Positions 8,801 through 17,475 of a stretch of 64,000 nt of DNA are shown one piece after another; position 1 is the stretch's first letter; each line of letters opens with the position of its first letter. The position numbers and the translations under genes are program-made. This stretch comes from Tateyamaria omphalii (GTDB taxonomy: Bacteria > Pseudomonadota > Alphaproteobacteria > Rhodobacterales > Rhodobacteraceae): contig NZ_JAHVHT010000003.1 in the NCBI RefSeq assembly GCF_019802125.1, forward strand, positions 434,001 through 498,000, in the 5' to 3' direction. The notes under the pieces are model-generated. The model was not told the origin of the DNA, did no database searches, and saw only the letters and a program-made list of their open reading frames with translations.

Positions 8801-9768
8801 TCAAGTGTGTCCAATGCGCGTTGGAAAAGGTCTGGGTCCACGTTGCCGCCCGAAATCGTGACGATCACGTCATCCCCTTCAATCTGATCCTGCCGACACA
8901 ATGCGGCAGCAAGGGCCACCGCGCCGCCCGGTTCGGCGACGAGTTTGAGCCGGAGAAACGCCTGCGCCATGGCGTAAAGCGCTTCATCTTCGCTCACTAC
9001 CAGACCGGGGCCGCAGAGCCGGTGCATGATGGGAAAGGTCAGATCGCCGGGCTGCGGGGTGATGATGGCGTCGCAGATGTTGCCGGAGACAGCGGTGTTG
9101 CATTCGATGGTGCCGGAACGGAGCGAGCGGGTCACGTCGTCGAACCCGTCTGGCTCGGCCGGGCGCACGCGCAGGCCGGGGGCTTCGGCCTCCAGCGCGA
9201 GGGCGATGCCGCTGGTGAAACCGCCCCCGCCACAGCAGACGATCACGTCGGCGGCCACCACGCCAACGGCGGCCGCCTGTTCGGCGATCTCAAGGCCCGT
9301 TGTTCCCTGACCTGCGATCACCTGTGGTTCATCAAAGGGTTTGATCAGGGTCAGGCCACGTTCTTCGGCCAGTTGCGCGCCGATGGCGTCGCGGTTGCCG
9401 GAGCCCCGTTCGTAGAGGACGACTTCGGCGCCGAGTGCCTTGGTGTTCTCGATCTTCAGGCTCGGCGCATCGCTGGGCATGACAATGACGGCGGGTACGC
9501 CGTGCATTTGCGCGGCCAGTGCGACGCCCTGAGCATGGTTGCCGCTTGAAAAGGCGATAACGCCCGCACTGCGCGTGGCGTCGTCCAGCGCGGATAGGGC
9601 GGAGAGCGCGCCACGGAACTTGAAGCTGCCGGTGTGTTGCAGGCATTCGGGTTTGATCCACACCCGGCGGCCCGCGATGTCGTCCAGAAAGGGCGAGTTC
9701 AGCAGGGGTGTTGCGCGTGCGTGCCCGTTGAGCCGGGTGGCTGCGGCGCGGATCATGTCGATATTCAT
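8797..9768 (-). CDS. Threonine/serine dehydratase-like PLP enzyme
   Basis: 323 residues of fold-type II PLP enzymes. The Schiff-base lysine is K50 in TGSFKFRG, the substrate loop is SSGNHAQG near residue 84, and the phosphate-binding glycine loop is CCGGGGF near 180. It lacks the C-terminal ACT-like regulatory domain of biosynthetic IlvA, so it resembles catabolic threonine ammonia-lyases or serine/threo-3-hydroxyaspartate dehydratases. It overlaps both neighbours by four bases, so it is translated as part of the minus-strand operon. The exact hydroxy-amino acid cannot be determined. Confidence 0.83.
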   Translation of the reverse strand: MNIDMIRAAATRLNGHARATPLLNSPFLDDIAGRRVWIKPECLQHTGSFKFRGALSALSALDDATRSAGVIAFSSGNHAQGVALAAQMHGVPAVIVMPSDAPSLKIENTKALGAEVVLYERGSGNRDAIGAQLAEERGLTLIKPFDEPQVIAGQGTTGLEIAEQAAAVGVVAADVIVCCGGGGFTSGIALALEAEAPGLRVRPAEPDGFDDVTRSLRSGTIECNTAVSGNICDAIITPQPGDLTFPIMHRLCGPGLVVSEDEALYAMAQAFLRLKLVAEPGGAVALAAALCRQDQIEGDDVIVTISGGNVDPDLFQRALDTLE

Positions 9769-10583
9769 ATCATCTGCTCCATCCAGGCGCGTATTGCGTG
9801 CAGTGCTTCGGGTTCATCAAGGAAAGGGACGTGGCCACGGCCCGGCACCTCGGCATAGATCATGTCCGGGCGCCGATCCTGCATCTTCCGGGCAATGTCG
9901 ACGCTGAGCAGGTCGGATCCCGCGCCGCGGATCAGGGCCAGCGGCTTGCCTGCAAGCGCGTCGAAGAAGGGCCAGAGGTCCGGCACCTCTCCTCCCGCTT
10001 CGACCGCGTCGCGCAGATGTGGATCGTAAGTGATGTCTAGGCCGTCGTCGGTTTCAATGAAGTGTGTCTGCGCCTCTTGCATCCAGCGTTCGGCTGTCAC
10101 GCCGTCAAACCCTTTGAGGACATGGGGCAGGGCGGCTGCAACCTCGGCATGGGTGCGGGCGGCGGGGCGTTTGCCGAGATAGGCTATGATCCCGGCGAGA
10201 CCTGCGGGGTCGAGTTCGGGGCCGACGTCGTTCAGCGCCGCGCCCAGGAGCCGGTCCGGCGCCGCAGCGGCGAGGCCCATCGCGTTCAACCCACCGCGCG
10301 AGGTGCCGAGGATGGCGACCGATGCAATGGACAGGTGGTCCATCAGTTCCATCACGTCGCGGATTTCGATGGGCAGGGCGTAGTTTTGCCAGTTCTCGTC
10401 CCATTGCGAGCGTCCACGCCCACGGTAGTCCATCTTGATCAACCGGCAGGGGGGCAGGTGTGGGGTCACGTATTGGAAGTCTTGGGTCGTGCGCGTCAGG
10501 CCGGGCAGGCACAGGAGGGGCAGGCCCTGACCCTCATCCTCGAAATAGAGGGTGAGGCCGTCGGACGTTTGGAATGTGCTCAT
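9765..10583 (-). CDS. Alpha/beta hydrolase
   Basis: A 272-residue alpha/beta hydrolase fold protein. S95 sits in the nucleophile elbow LGTSRGG, an oxyanion-hole region LPGLTRT lies near residue 27, and the catalytic His is in GRGHVPF near 250. It overlaps the dehydratase gene downstream and the dehalogenase-like gene upstream by four bases each. The neighbouring HAD dehalogenase and beta-ketoadipate genes suggest ester or lactone hydrolysis in organic-acid breakdown, but the substrate is not recognisable. Confidence 0.82.
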   Translation of the reverse strand: MSTFQTSDGLTLYFEDEGQGLPLLCLPGLTRTTQDFQYVTPHLPPCRLIKMDYRGRGRSQWDENWQNYALPIEIRDVMELMDHLSIASVAILGTSRGGLNAMGLAAAAPDRLLGAALNDVGPELDPAGLAGIIAYLGKRPAARTHAEVAAALPHVLKGFDGVTAERWMQEAQTHFIETDDGLDITYDPHLRDAVEAGGEVPDLWPFFDALAGKPLALIRGAGSDLLSVDIARKMQDRRPDMIYAEVPGRGHVPFLDEPEALHAIRAWMEQMI

Positions 10584-11266
10584 GCGGTTGCAAGCTCCGG
10601 GATGGATGTGAGGTCGGACAGCACATGTGCGGGGGTCCAGGGAAGGCGGTCCATTGGCTCACCGGCGCGGTTGACCCAGGCTGTGGTGAAGCCGTAGCCG
10701 GTGGCACCTGCCGCGTCCCAGCCATTGGAGGAGACGAAGAGCACCTCGTCCCGCGCGCAGTCAAAGCGCTGGCCGACGAGGTCGTAGACCCGTGCGTCGG
10801 GTTTGAAGATGCCGACGCTTTCGACGGACAGGCAGTCGTCAAGAACGTCGCCGATACCAGCCGACTGGACGGCCCCGTTCAACATGTCCGGCGAGCCGTT
10901 GGAGAGGATCGCGGTATTGAGACCGGCGCCCTTGAGCGTGTGCAGCATTGCCGGCACTTCCGGGTAGGCCTGCAACTCCCAGTAAAGAGCCAACAGCCGT
11001 TTCCGAAGCGCCGGGTCGTCGCCCAATCCGTTGTGCTCGAGCGACCAATCGAGGCCATCCTGCGTGACCTGCCAGAAATCCGTGTGCGCGCCGGTGATGG
11101 CGCGCAGCCAAGTGTATTGCAGCTGTTTCAGTCGCCAGTGTTCGGCCACCGTGGGCCACGTGTCGACCAGCTGGGGGAAAGCGGGCTCGGATGCGGCAAT
11201 GCGCGCAGCGGCGGCCACGTCGAAGAGGGTGCCATAGGCATCGAATATACAGGTGGTGATGGGCAT
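10580..11266 (-). CDS. Haloacid dehalogenase type II-like HAD hydrolase
   Basis: 228 residues matching L-2-haloacid dehalogenases. Motif I is FDAYGTLFD with nucleophile D9, motif II is LSNGS near residue 118, motif III is the Lys in IFKPDARVYD, and SSNGWDAAGA near 180 fits the dehalogenase type II conserved end. Members hydrolyse 2-haloalkanoates to hydroxyacids, though some act as phosphatases. It is the first gene of the tightly overlapping minus-strand block that runs to pcaB and the exporter, so the promoter of the unit should lie between 11267 and 11399. Confidence 0.83.
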   Translation of the reverse strand: MPITTCIFDAYGTLFDVAAAARIAASEPAFPQLVDTWPTVAEHWRLKQLQYTWLRAITGAHTDFWQVTQDGLDWSLEHNGLGDDPALRKRLLALYWELQAYPEVPAMLHTLKGAGLNTAILSNGSPDMLNGAVQSAGIGDVLDDCLSVESVGIFKPDARVYDLVGQRFDCARDEVLFVSSNGWDAAGATGYGFTTAWVNRAGEPMDRLPWTPAHVLSDLTSIPELATA

Positions 11267-11399
11267 GGCGCTCTCCTTTGTCGGCAGACTGGCACGCGGC
11301 GTCCGGGACGAAAAGGGGCGAGGTGGGGTTTACCCTACTCACACTGACAGGCAGGGTGTGGCATCTGTCGGGCAGACAAGAATTATTGGGAGACGGATC

Positions 11400-11834
11400 A
11401 TGGCGGCAATCAAGGACGGCGACACGGTGCGCATCCACTATACCGGGACATTGCTGGATGGCACCGTCTTTGACAGCTCGGACGGGCGGGACCCGTTGGA
11501 ATTCGTCGTAGGGTCGGGCCAGATCATCCCTGGCCTCGATGTTGCCTTGCCCGGGATGATCGAGGGCGAGAAGAAAAAGGTGAGCATTCCCTGCGATCAG
11601 GCCTACGGCCCGATCAACCCGGCCTTGCGGCAAGGTGTGCCGAAGGATGCGATACCTGATGACATCCAGCTTGAAGTGGGCCTGCAATTGCAGATGCAGA
11701 CGCCGCAGGGGCAACCGATGCCGGTGACCGTGGTCGAGGTGGGCGCGGAGGAGGTCATGCTGGACGCCAACCATCCGCTGGCCGGCAAGGACCTGATTTT
11801 TGATTTTGAAGTGGTGTCGATCAACGCTGGCTGA
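11400..11834 (+). CDS. FKBP-type peptidyl-prolyl isomerase, SlyD-like
   Basis: 144 residues. The FKBP half shows HYTGTLLDGTVFDSS and GSGQIIPGLDVAL, and the inserted-flap type region ends in DANHPLAGKDLIFD, which is typical of SlyD-like isomerases. The long His/Cys metal-binding tail of E. coli SlyD is absent. The ATG at 11400 is preceded by GGGAG; a longer open frame from 11253 overlaps the divergent HAD gene and is not used. It is likely a cytoplasmic folding helper, transcribed divergently from the catabolic operon. Confidence 0.88.
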   Translation: MAAIKDGDTVRIHYTGTLLDGTVFDSSDGRDPLEFVVGSGQIIPGLDVALPGMIEGEKKKVSIPCDQAYGPINPALRQGVPKDAIPDDIQLEVGLQLQMQTPQGQPMPVTVVEVGAEEVMLDANHPLAGKDLIFDFEVVSINAG

Positions 11835-11879
11835 CGCGCGTTCACGCTGACGCGGAACGACGCCCCACCCACCGTCCCT

Positions 11880-12251
11880 TCAACCACCGCCTGGGGTCAG
11901 GGCGCGCAAGGTGTTTGCGACATCATCGGCTTGTGCCTGTATGTCCACTTGCTCTGTTTGTCCGGGCGCTGATGACCCCAAGCGACGCACCGGCACCGCA
12001 TCTGTCGGCATACGCCGCACATGAACGTCGCTTGGCGCCTCGAAGCTGCTGTCCTGAGTGCGGGGCGGCACGTCATGCGCCAGGGCGACCACATCTTCTA
12101 CAATGCCCGGGTTCATTCTGAGTATCATAAGCAGACCGAAACCCGTCATCGAGAAGATCACGCGCCCAAGCCATTTCGACCGCCGGGCGCGTGCGGCGCG
12201 GCGCTCCAGAATGCGGGCATGACGGGCCGGGTCTGTGTGTCGAAGCAACAT
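11880..12251 (-). CDS. Small hypothetical protein with one membrane helix
   Basis: 123 residues with an Arg-rich N-terminus (RRAARARRSKW), one hydrophobic segment near residues 29-45 (VIFSMTGFGLLMIL) and a polar Pro/Arg/Gln-rich tail that would lie in the periplasm. No family is recognised. Support for a real gene is the membrane-protein layout, its placement convergent with the isomerase gene and the absence of a better frame on either strand. An inner-membrane anchored protein is the likely form. Confidence 0.5.
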   Translation of the reverse strand: MLLRHTDPARHARILERRAARARRSKWLGRVIFSMTGFGLLMILRMNPGIVEDVVALAHDVPPRTQDSSFEAPSDVHVRRMPTDAVPVRRLGSSAPGQTEQVDIQAQADDVANTLRALTPGGG

Positions 12252-12399
12252 GTGAAATGCCTATCTCAGCAAATGGGCCGATTTACGGCGCTTTTCCGCA
12301 GTTTTGCGGGTCAAAGGTTGACCATGGGTTAAGAGCGACCAACGGTAGGAGCGTGGACCGAGTTGCTGCGGTCGATGTCCTTTTCGTTTGCCGAGACCC

Positions 12400-13380
12400 A
12401 TGACCCTTAAACGCATACTCACGGTGGTTTCCGTCGGTCTGTTTGCCATTTGGCTGGCCAACAGCTCGATTTGGGTGCGGGGCGGAAGTGCCGAAAGCAC
12501 AAAGTTGATTGCCCATCGCGGCGTGCAACAGATCTATGTGGGTACGGATCGTTCGACCGAGGGGTGTCATGCTGCTCCGGTCGAGCCGGTCACGCATCCG
12601 TTCATTGCCAACACGATTGGGTCCATGGAAGAGGCGTTTCGGCTGGGCGCGGATGTCGTTGAACTGGATGTGCACCGGACGACCGACAACGCTTTTGCCG
12701 TGTTTCATGACTGGACCGTCGATTGCCGGACGGATGGGGCAGGCGTGACGCATGAACAAGCGCTTGTTGATTTGAAGGCCCTTGATCTGGGTTACCGGAT
12801 TGACGACGGGAGCGGTACATTTCCCCTGCGCGGCACGGCAGTGGGTCAAATGCCGTCGTTGGACGAGGTGTTTCGGGCCGAGCTCGATGGCCAGTTCCTG
12901 ATTAACTTCAAAAGCAAGCGTCGTGGGGACGGTGAAAGGTTGGCGGAGATTTTGCAGGATACCGCATGGCGGGCGCAGGTGTACGGCGTTTATGGGGGCG
13001 CTCCGCCGACGGAACTTGCCGTTGCTGCAGTCGAGGATTTGAGGGGCTTTTCAAAGGGTAGCATAACGGCGTGCTTGCTGCGCTATATAGGCTTGGGTTG
13101 GACGGGCTACGTGCCTGCCGGTTGCCGCAACAGCATGGTCCTTGTCCCTCAGAATTATGCTTGGGCGCTGTGGGGCTGGCCGCACCGGTTTACGCGCCGA
13201 ATGAGCGCCGTGGGCACCGATGTCATTCTGATCGGGCCCTATGATGGATCAGGCTTCACCAGCGGTGTCGACAGTGCCGATGCGTTCGAAAAGGTTCCGC
13301 ATGGGTTTGATGGCTATGTCTGGACGAACCGAATCCAGCTGATCGGGCCGCTCAATGACGCGCGCCGGGCTGCGCCGTAG
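12400..13380 (+). CDS. Glycerophosphodiester phosphodiesterase family protein
   Basis: 326 residues with an N-terminal hydrophobic segment (about 5-22) that acts as signal or anchor. The GDPD catalytic set is present: IAHRG (H39, R40), the metal-binding VVELDVH (E88, D90) and VFHDWTVDCR (H103). The family hydrolyses glycerophosphodiesters to glycerol-3-phosphate and an alcohol. The start is the ATG at 12400; a TTG four codons upstream is also open. The export signal suggests action in the periplasm. It converges on fabI with a 3-base gap. Confidence 0.82.
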   Translation: MTLKRILTVVSVGLFAIWLANSSIWVRGGSAESTKLIAHRGVQQIYVGTDRSTEGCHAAPVEPVTHPFIANTIGSMEEAFRLGADVVELDVHRTTDNAFAVFHDWTVDCRTDGAGVTHEQALVDLKALDLGYRIDDGSGTFPLRGTAVGQMPSLDEVFRAELDGQFLINFKSKRRGDGERLAEILQDTAWRAQVYGVYGGAPPTELAVAAVEDLRGFSKGSITACLLRYIGLGWTGYVPAGCRNSMVLVPQNYAWALWGWPHRFTRRMSAVGTDVILIGPYDGSGFTSGVDSADAFEKVPHGFDGYVWTNRIQLIGPLNDARRAAP

Positions 13381-13383
13381 AAC

Positions 13384-14175
13384 CTACAGGTGATCCTGTT
13401 GCGGCATGCCCAGAACGTGGAAGCCACCATCGACGCGGACAACCTCACCCGTGGTGCAGGCGCCTGCATCCGAGCAAAGGTAGACCGCGGTGCCGCCGAC
13501 AGCCTCAAGCGTTGCGTTTGAGCGCATCGGGGCGTTCTGGTCGGTATGCTTGTACGTTTTGCGAGCGCCTGCGATGGCCGAACCAGCGAGTGTTTTCATC
13601 GGACCGGGTGAGATCGCATTCACGCGGATACCTTCGGGTCCCAGATCATTTGCCAGATAGCGGGTGGCGGATTCTAGGGCCGCTTTGGCCACGCCCATCA
13701 CGTTGTAGTTAGGCACAACCCGGTTCGAGCCGAGATAGGTGAGCGTCAACAGCGTGCCGCCATTTTCGACCATCATGGGGTGCGCGCGGCGCGCGACCTC
13801 GACAAAGGAATAGGCCGAGATTTCCATGGAATGCTTAAAGTTCGACCGGCTGGTGTTCAGGAACCGGCCCGTCAGCTCAGACTTGTCTGAGTACGCGATG
13901 GCATGAACGAGGAAGTCGATGGTGTCCCACCGGGCCTGTAGTGCGTCGAACGCGGCATCAAGCGATGCGTCATCGGTGACGTCCACATCTACCATGAAGT
14001 CGGACCCGACGCTGGCCGCCAGAGGCTCCAGCCGCTTGCCGAACGCTTCGCCCTGGTAGGTGAAGGCCAGTTCGGCTCCGGCCTCGTGCATCGCCTTGGC
14101 AATACCCCAGGCGATTGAGCGGTCGTTGGCAACGCCCATCACAAGGCCGCGTTTTCCTGTCAGCAATCCTGTCAT
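13384..14175 (-). CDS. fabI: Enoyl-[acyl-carrier-protein] reductase (NADH)
   Basis: 263 residues, the usual FabI length. The modified nucleotide loop GVANDRSIAWGIA starts at residue 14, and the catalytic Y147, Y157 and K164 match E. coli Y146, Y156 and K163. FabI reduces trans-2-enoyl-ACP in the last step of each fatty acid elongation round. It is the third gene of a minus-strand fabA-fabB-fabI operon, nine bases downstream of fabB. Confidence 0.96.
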   Translation of the reverse strand: MTGLLTGKRGLVMGVANDRSIAWGIAKAMHEAGAELAFTYQGEAFGKRLEPLAASVGSDFMVDVDVTDDASLDAAFDALQARWDTIDFLVHAIAYSDKSELTGRFLNTSRSNFKHSMEISAYSFVEVARRAHPMMVENGGTLLTLTYLGSNRVVPNYNVMGVAKAALESATRYLANDLGPEGIRVNAISPGPMKTLAGSAIAGARKTYKHTDQNAPMRSNATLEAVGGTAVYLCSDAGACTTGEVVRVDGGFHVLGMPQQDHL

Positions 14176-14184
14176 GGCGAAATA

Positions 14185-15414
14185 CTACCCGTGAAATTTC
14201 GAAAGGATCATGGATCCGTTGGTGCCGCCGAAGCCGAAGGAGTTCGTCATCACCGAATCAAGCCCTGCATCGGGCCGCATTTCGGTCGCGATCTCGGAGG
14301 CGTTCAGGTCAGGGTCGAGGGTTTCGACGTTGATGGATGGCGTGATGAAATCGTTGTCGAGCATCAGGAGGCTGAAAATCGCTTCGAGCGCCCCTGCAGC
14401 GCCCTGAGCGTGGCCTGTCATCGACTTGGTGGAGCTTACGGGGGGCGTGCTGCCCTCGCCAAAGACGCGGCGGACGGCTTCGATCTCGCCCACATCGCCC
14501 ACGGGAGTCGAGGTGCCGTGGGCGTTGATGTAGTCTACGCTGCGCCCTTCGGGCAGTGTTTGCAAGGCCAGACGCATGGCGCGTTCGCCGCCCTCGCCGG
14601 ACGGTGCGACCATGTCGTGCCCATCTGATGTGGCGGCGTAACCTGTCACTTCCGCGTAGATCTTGGCACCGCGCGCCTTGGCGTGTTCAAGCTCTTCCAA
14701 CACGACGATGCCACCGCCGCCGGAGATCACGAACCCGTCGCGGTCTGCGTCGAAGGCGCGGCTCGCACGGGCAGGGGTATCGTTATACTTGGAAGACATC
14801 GCGCCCATGGCGTCGAAAAGGCAGGACAGGGTCCAGTCCAGTTCTTCTCCGCCACCCGCGAACATCACGTCCTGCTTGCCCAGCATGATCTGTTCAGCCG
14901 CGTTGCCGATGCAGTGCAGCGACGTCGAGCAGGCGCTGGTGATGGAGTAGTTGATGCCCTTGATCTTGAATCCGGTCGCGAGGTTCGCGCTGATGGTCGA
15001 GGACATGCACTTGGGCACGGCGAAGGGGCCGATGCGCTTGGTCGCGCCGGTTTTCAGCACAGTCTGGTGCGCGGTCAGCATGGCGGATGTGGATGGTCCG
15101 CCCGACCCGGCAACGAGGCCCGTACGCGGATTCACAATGTCGCTTTCTTCCAGTCCCGCATCAGCGATCGCCTGCGTCATGGCGATGTGAGCATAGGCGG
15201 CACCCGGTCCCATGAACCGTAGTGTGCGCTTGTCCACGTGTTCCTTGACGTCCAGCTTGAGCGTCCCGGCGATCTGGCTGCGAAAGCCGTGTTCCGCCAT
15301 CTCTTCGCTGGCCACGATCCCGGACGTTCCGGACTTGAGTGAGGCGAGCACTTCCTCGGCATTATTGCCGATGGACGACACGATTCCCAAACCGGTGACA
15401 ACAACACGGCGCAT
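14185..15414 (-). CDS. fabB: Beta-ketoacyl-ACP synthase I
   Basis: 409 residues of the condensing enzyme family. C162 lies in SACSTSLH, H299 in INAHGTSTPVGD, and K330 and H335 in TKSMTGHAQGA, giving the full Cys-His-His centre with the conserved Lys. FabB elongates unsaturated intermediates after FabA. The adjacent fabA supports FabB rather than FabF. The gene is the middle one of the operon, 33 bases after fabA. Confidence 0.95.
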   Translation of the reverse strand: MRRVVVTGLGIVSSIGNNAEEVLASLKSGTSGIVASEEMAEHGFRSQIAGTLKLDVKEHVDKRTLRFMGPGAAYAHIAMTQAIADAGLEESDIVNPRTGLVAGSGGPSTSAMLTAHQTVLKTGATKRIGPFAVPKCMSSTISANLATGFKIKGINYSITSACSTSLHCIGNAAEQIMLGKQDVMFAGGGEELDWTLSCLFDAMGAMSSKYNDTPARASRAFDADRDGFVISGGGGIVVLEELEHAKARGAKIYAEVTGYAATSDGHDMVAPSGEGGERAMRLALQTLPEGRSVDYINAHGTSTPVGDVGEIEAVRRVFGEGSTPPVSSTKSMTGHAQGAAGALEAIFSLLMLDNDFITPSINVETLDPDLNASEIATEMRPDAGLDSVMTNSFGFGGTNGSMILSKFHG

Positions 15415-15447
15415 GATCAGGGTCCTTTCTGGCCTCGGTCCGACAGG

Positions 15448-15957
15448 TCAGCTTTCTGACAAAGCGACTTTCATGTCCTTGACCTGATAGATCACTTCGC
15501 CGTCGGCTTCCACCCGCCCGTCGGCGACACCCATGGTCAGGCGGCGGGTCTGGATCGCCTTGGTGAAATCCACGTAGTAGGTCAGCATCTTGCGGTCAGG
15601 CCGAACCATGCCGGTGAGCTTCACTTCGCCGACGCCGAGGGCATAACCGCGGCCTTGCCAACCGCGCCAGCCCAGATTGAAGCCGGTGAGCTGCCACAGA
15701 CCATCAAGGCCAAGGCAGCCGGGCATGATCGGGTTGCCGGGAAAGTGACAGTCAAAGAACCAAAGGTCCGGAGTGATGTCGAACTCGGCGACCACATGCC
15801 CCTTGCCGTGTTCCCCGGCATCACCGGAGATATCGGTGATCCGGTCCATCATCAGCATTGGCGGTTCGGGCAGCTGCGCATTGCCGGGGCCAAAGAGCTC
15901 GCCGCGGGCGCATTTCAACAGGTCGTCTTTGTCAAAACGGGTGGGGTAGTCTGCCAT
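15448..15957 (-). CDS. fabA: 3-hydroxydecanoyl-ACP dehydratase/isomerase
   Basis: 169 residues, close to E. coli FabA (172). The active site H71 in [11 protein letters not shown] and D85 in GLDGLWQL match E. coli H70 and D84. FabA dehydrates 3-hydroxydecanoyl-ACP and isomerises the trans-2 to the cis-3 product, the branch point to unsaturated fatty acids. The start at 15957 gives the standard N-terminus ([10 protein letters not shown]); an in-frame ATG at 15981 is possible. It is the first gene of the fab operon and divergent from the oxygenase gene. Confidence 0.95.
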   Translation of the reverse strand: MADYPTRFDKDDLLKCARGELFGPGNAQLPEPPMLMMDRITDISGDAGEHGKGHVVAEFDITPDLWFFDCHFPGNPIMPGCLGLDGLWQLTGFNLGWRGWQGRGYALGVGEVKLTGMVRPDRKMLTYYVDFTKAIQTRRLTMGVADGRVEADGEVIYQVKDMKVALSES

Positions 15958-16089
15958 TGGGGCCTCGTATTGGTCGCGCATGTGGTCCCGTTCACAGGGT
16001 TCCGGCCCCTCTAGCACCGCCCGGGCGAAGGGCGCAAGGGTGGCGGCTGCGGCTTGCCAGCTTGTGATTGCTGCGGCAGGGTCGCGCGC

Positions 16090-16875
16090 ATGGAACACAT
16101 TATCGACCTCGATCGCTATCCCCTTCACATGCCTGGCAGCGCTGCTTGGGACGCCTTGGTGAGACAAGCGAAGGCATGGCTTGAGCGCGATGGGTTGTTC
16201 AATTTGCCTGGCTTCATCCGGCCGGGCGCGCTTGCCGACGTTCTGGGTCACGTACATCCCCGTATGGCGGCCGAGAGTTTTCACCATCGCCGCGCCCACA
16301 ATATCTATTTCAAGGATGCGGTCGAAGGGCTCGCGCCGGATGATCCCGCGCTGAAAAAGGTCGAAACGGCAAATCACACGTTGTGCCATGACCAGATGCG
16401 GGGCACGGCGCTGGACCAGCTTTACCTTTGGCCGGAATTTGCGACGTTTCTTGCTGCGGTCATGGACAAGTCGCAGCTTTTTATCATGGACGACGCCCTC
16501 GCTGGGCTGAACGTGCTGGAGTATCGACCGGGCGAAGCGCTGAACTGGCACTTCGATCGCTCGATCTTTACCACCACGCTCCTGTTGCAGGAGGCGAGCG
16601 AGGGCGGTCTTTTCGAATATGCCAAGGATCTGCGCAGTGAAGATGATCCCAATCACGCAGGTATCGCCGATCTGCTGGAGGGCCGGATCACACCCACGAC
16701 GCTCGCCCAGTCTGCGGGGACGCTGAACGTCTTTCTGGGCGTAAACACGGCGCATCGTGTGTCCACGGTCGGGCAGGGCACCTCTCGTATTGTCGCGGTG
16801 CTGTCACATTACGACACGCCGGGCCGTGCCTTTACCGCAGACGAGCAGATGGGCTTTTTTGGGCGTGTGGCATAG
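16090..16875 (+). CDS. 2-oxoglutarate/Fe(II)-dependent oxygenase
   Basis: 261 residues. The iron triad is H154 and D156 in NWHFDRS plus H222 in NTAHRVS, and R233 in TSRIVAVL is placed to bind 2-oxoglutarate. The length and the WHFDRS block are reminiscent of the BesD/HalD group of free-amino-acid halogenases and hydroxylases, but here the second ligand is Asp rather than Gly, so hydroxylation is expected. This family link is from memory and uncertain. The gene lies between fabA (divergent) and irr (same strand), a conserved-looking place without an obvious metabolic link. Confidence 0.72.
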   Translation: MEHIIDLDRYPLHMPGSAAWDALVRQAKAWLERDGLFNLPGFIRPGALADVLGHVHPRMAAESFHHRRAHNIYFKDAVEGLAPDDPALKKVETANHTLCHDQMRGTALDQLYLWPEFATFLAAVMDKSQLFIMDDALAGLNVLEYRPGEALNWHFDRSIFTTTLLLQEASEGGLFEYAKDLRSEDDPNHAGIADLLEGRITPTTLAQSAGTLNVFLGVNTAHRVSTVGQGTSRIVAVLSHYDTPGRAFTADEQMGFFGRVA

Positions 16876-16887
16876 TGCGCATCCCCC

Positions 16888-16925
16888 TTTTGCGATTGAA
16901 TTGCAAAACGATGGTCCTTTATATG
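16888..16925 (+). promoter_or_regulatory. irr promoter with overlapping palindrome
   Basis: A 21-base inverted repeat, TTTTGC-N9-GCAAAA (16888-16908), overlaps a possible -35 TTGAAT (16896-16901), followed after 18 bases by a -10-like TATATG (16920-16925). The irr ATG is 24 bases further on, with AGGA before it. The layout suggests repression of irr by a dimeric regulator, perhaps Irr itself, but the palindrome does not match the known iron-control element. Confidence 0.4.
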
Positions 16926-16948
16926 TAGGGTAACGCCACGAGGACGGT

Positions 16949-17368
16949 ATGACCCAGACGCAGCAAGAAACAGGTATCAAATGGCTGGCAGGCGCCGGGC
17001 TGCGCCCGACGCGGCAGCGTGTGACACTGGCGACGTTGCTGATCGGGGACGGTCAGCACCGGCACGTGACCGCGGAAAGCCTGTTTGAGTCAGCCAAGGC
17101 GGAAGGGGAAGCGGTGTCGCTGGCGACGGTCTACAACACGCTGCGCGCGTTCTGTGATGCCGGGCTGATGCAGGAAGTGACCGTGGATGGGTCGAAAAGC
17201 TATTTCGACACCAACACGCACGACCACCCCCATTTCTTCTGGGAAGACGAAGCGAAGCTGACCGATGCGCCGTCGGACGAACTCGTCATTGCTCAGCTGC
17301 CCGACGCGCCAGAGGGTGCCGAGATTGCATCTGTTGATGTTGTAATCCGTTTGCGGCGCAAAACCTGA
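16949..17368 (+). CDS. irr: Fur-family iron response regulator Irr
   Basis: 139 residues with the Fur winged helix (LRPTRQRVTLA at 18-28, SLATVYNTLRAFCDAGL at 57-73) and a dimerisation half containing the His cluster HDHPHFFW (H91, H93, H95), the haem/metal-binding HxH region of alphaproteobacterial Irr. The usual Fur C-terminal Cys pairs are missing, which also points to Irr. Irr controls iron uptake and haem synthesis genes in response to haem status. It stands next to the fab operon and the oxygenase gene. Confidence 0.88.
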   Translation: MTQTQQETGIKWLAGAGLRPTRQRVTLATLLIGDGQHRHVTAESLFESAKAEGEAVSLATVYNTLRAFCDAGLMQEVTVDGSKSYFDTNTHDHPHFFWEDEAKLTDAPSDELVIAQLPDAPEGAEIASVDVVIRLRRKT

Positions 17369-17475
17369 CCCGGCACATCGTCAAACCAGTTCTAGAGAAC
17401 ACTGCTGCCATGCAGGGTAGACCGCGTTTTGCAATCTACTGGTTTTGATGTGAAGGTCGCTTGCGGACAGGGCGC

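Noticed and set aside
17382-17451. TCAAACCAGT ... ACTGGTTTTGA inverted repeat and GTTCTAGAGAAC near irr as an iron-control element or terminator
   Set aside because: It lies between convergent 3' ends, has no T run, and does not match the iron-control consensus; it may be chance.
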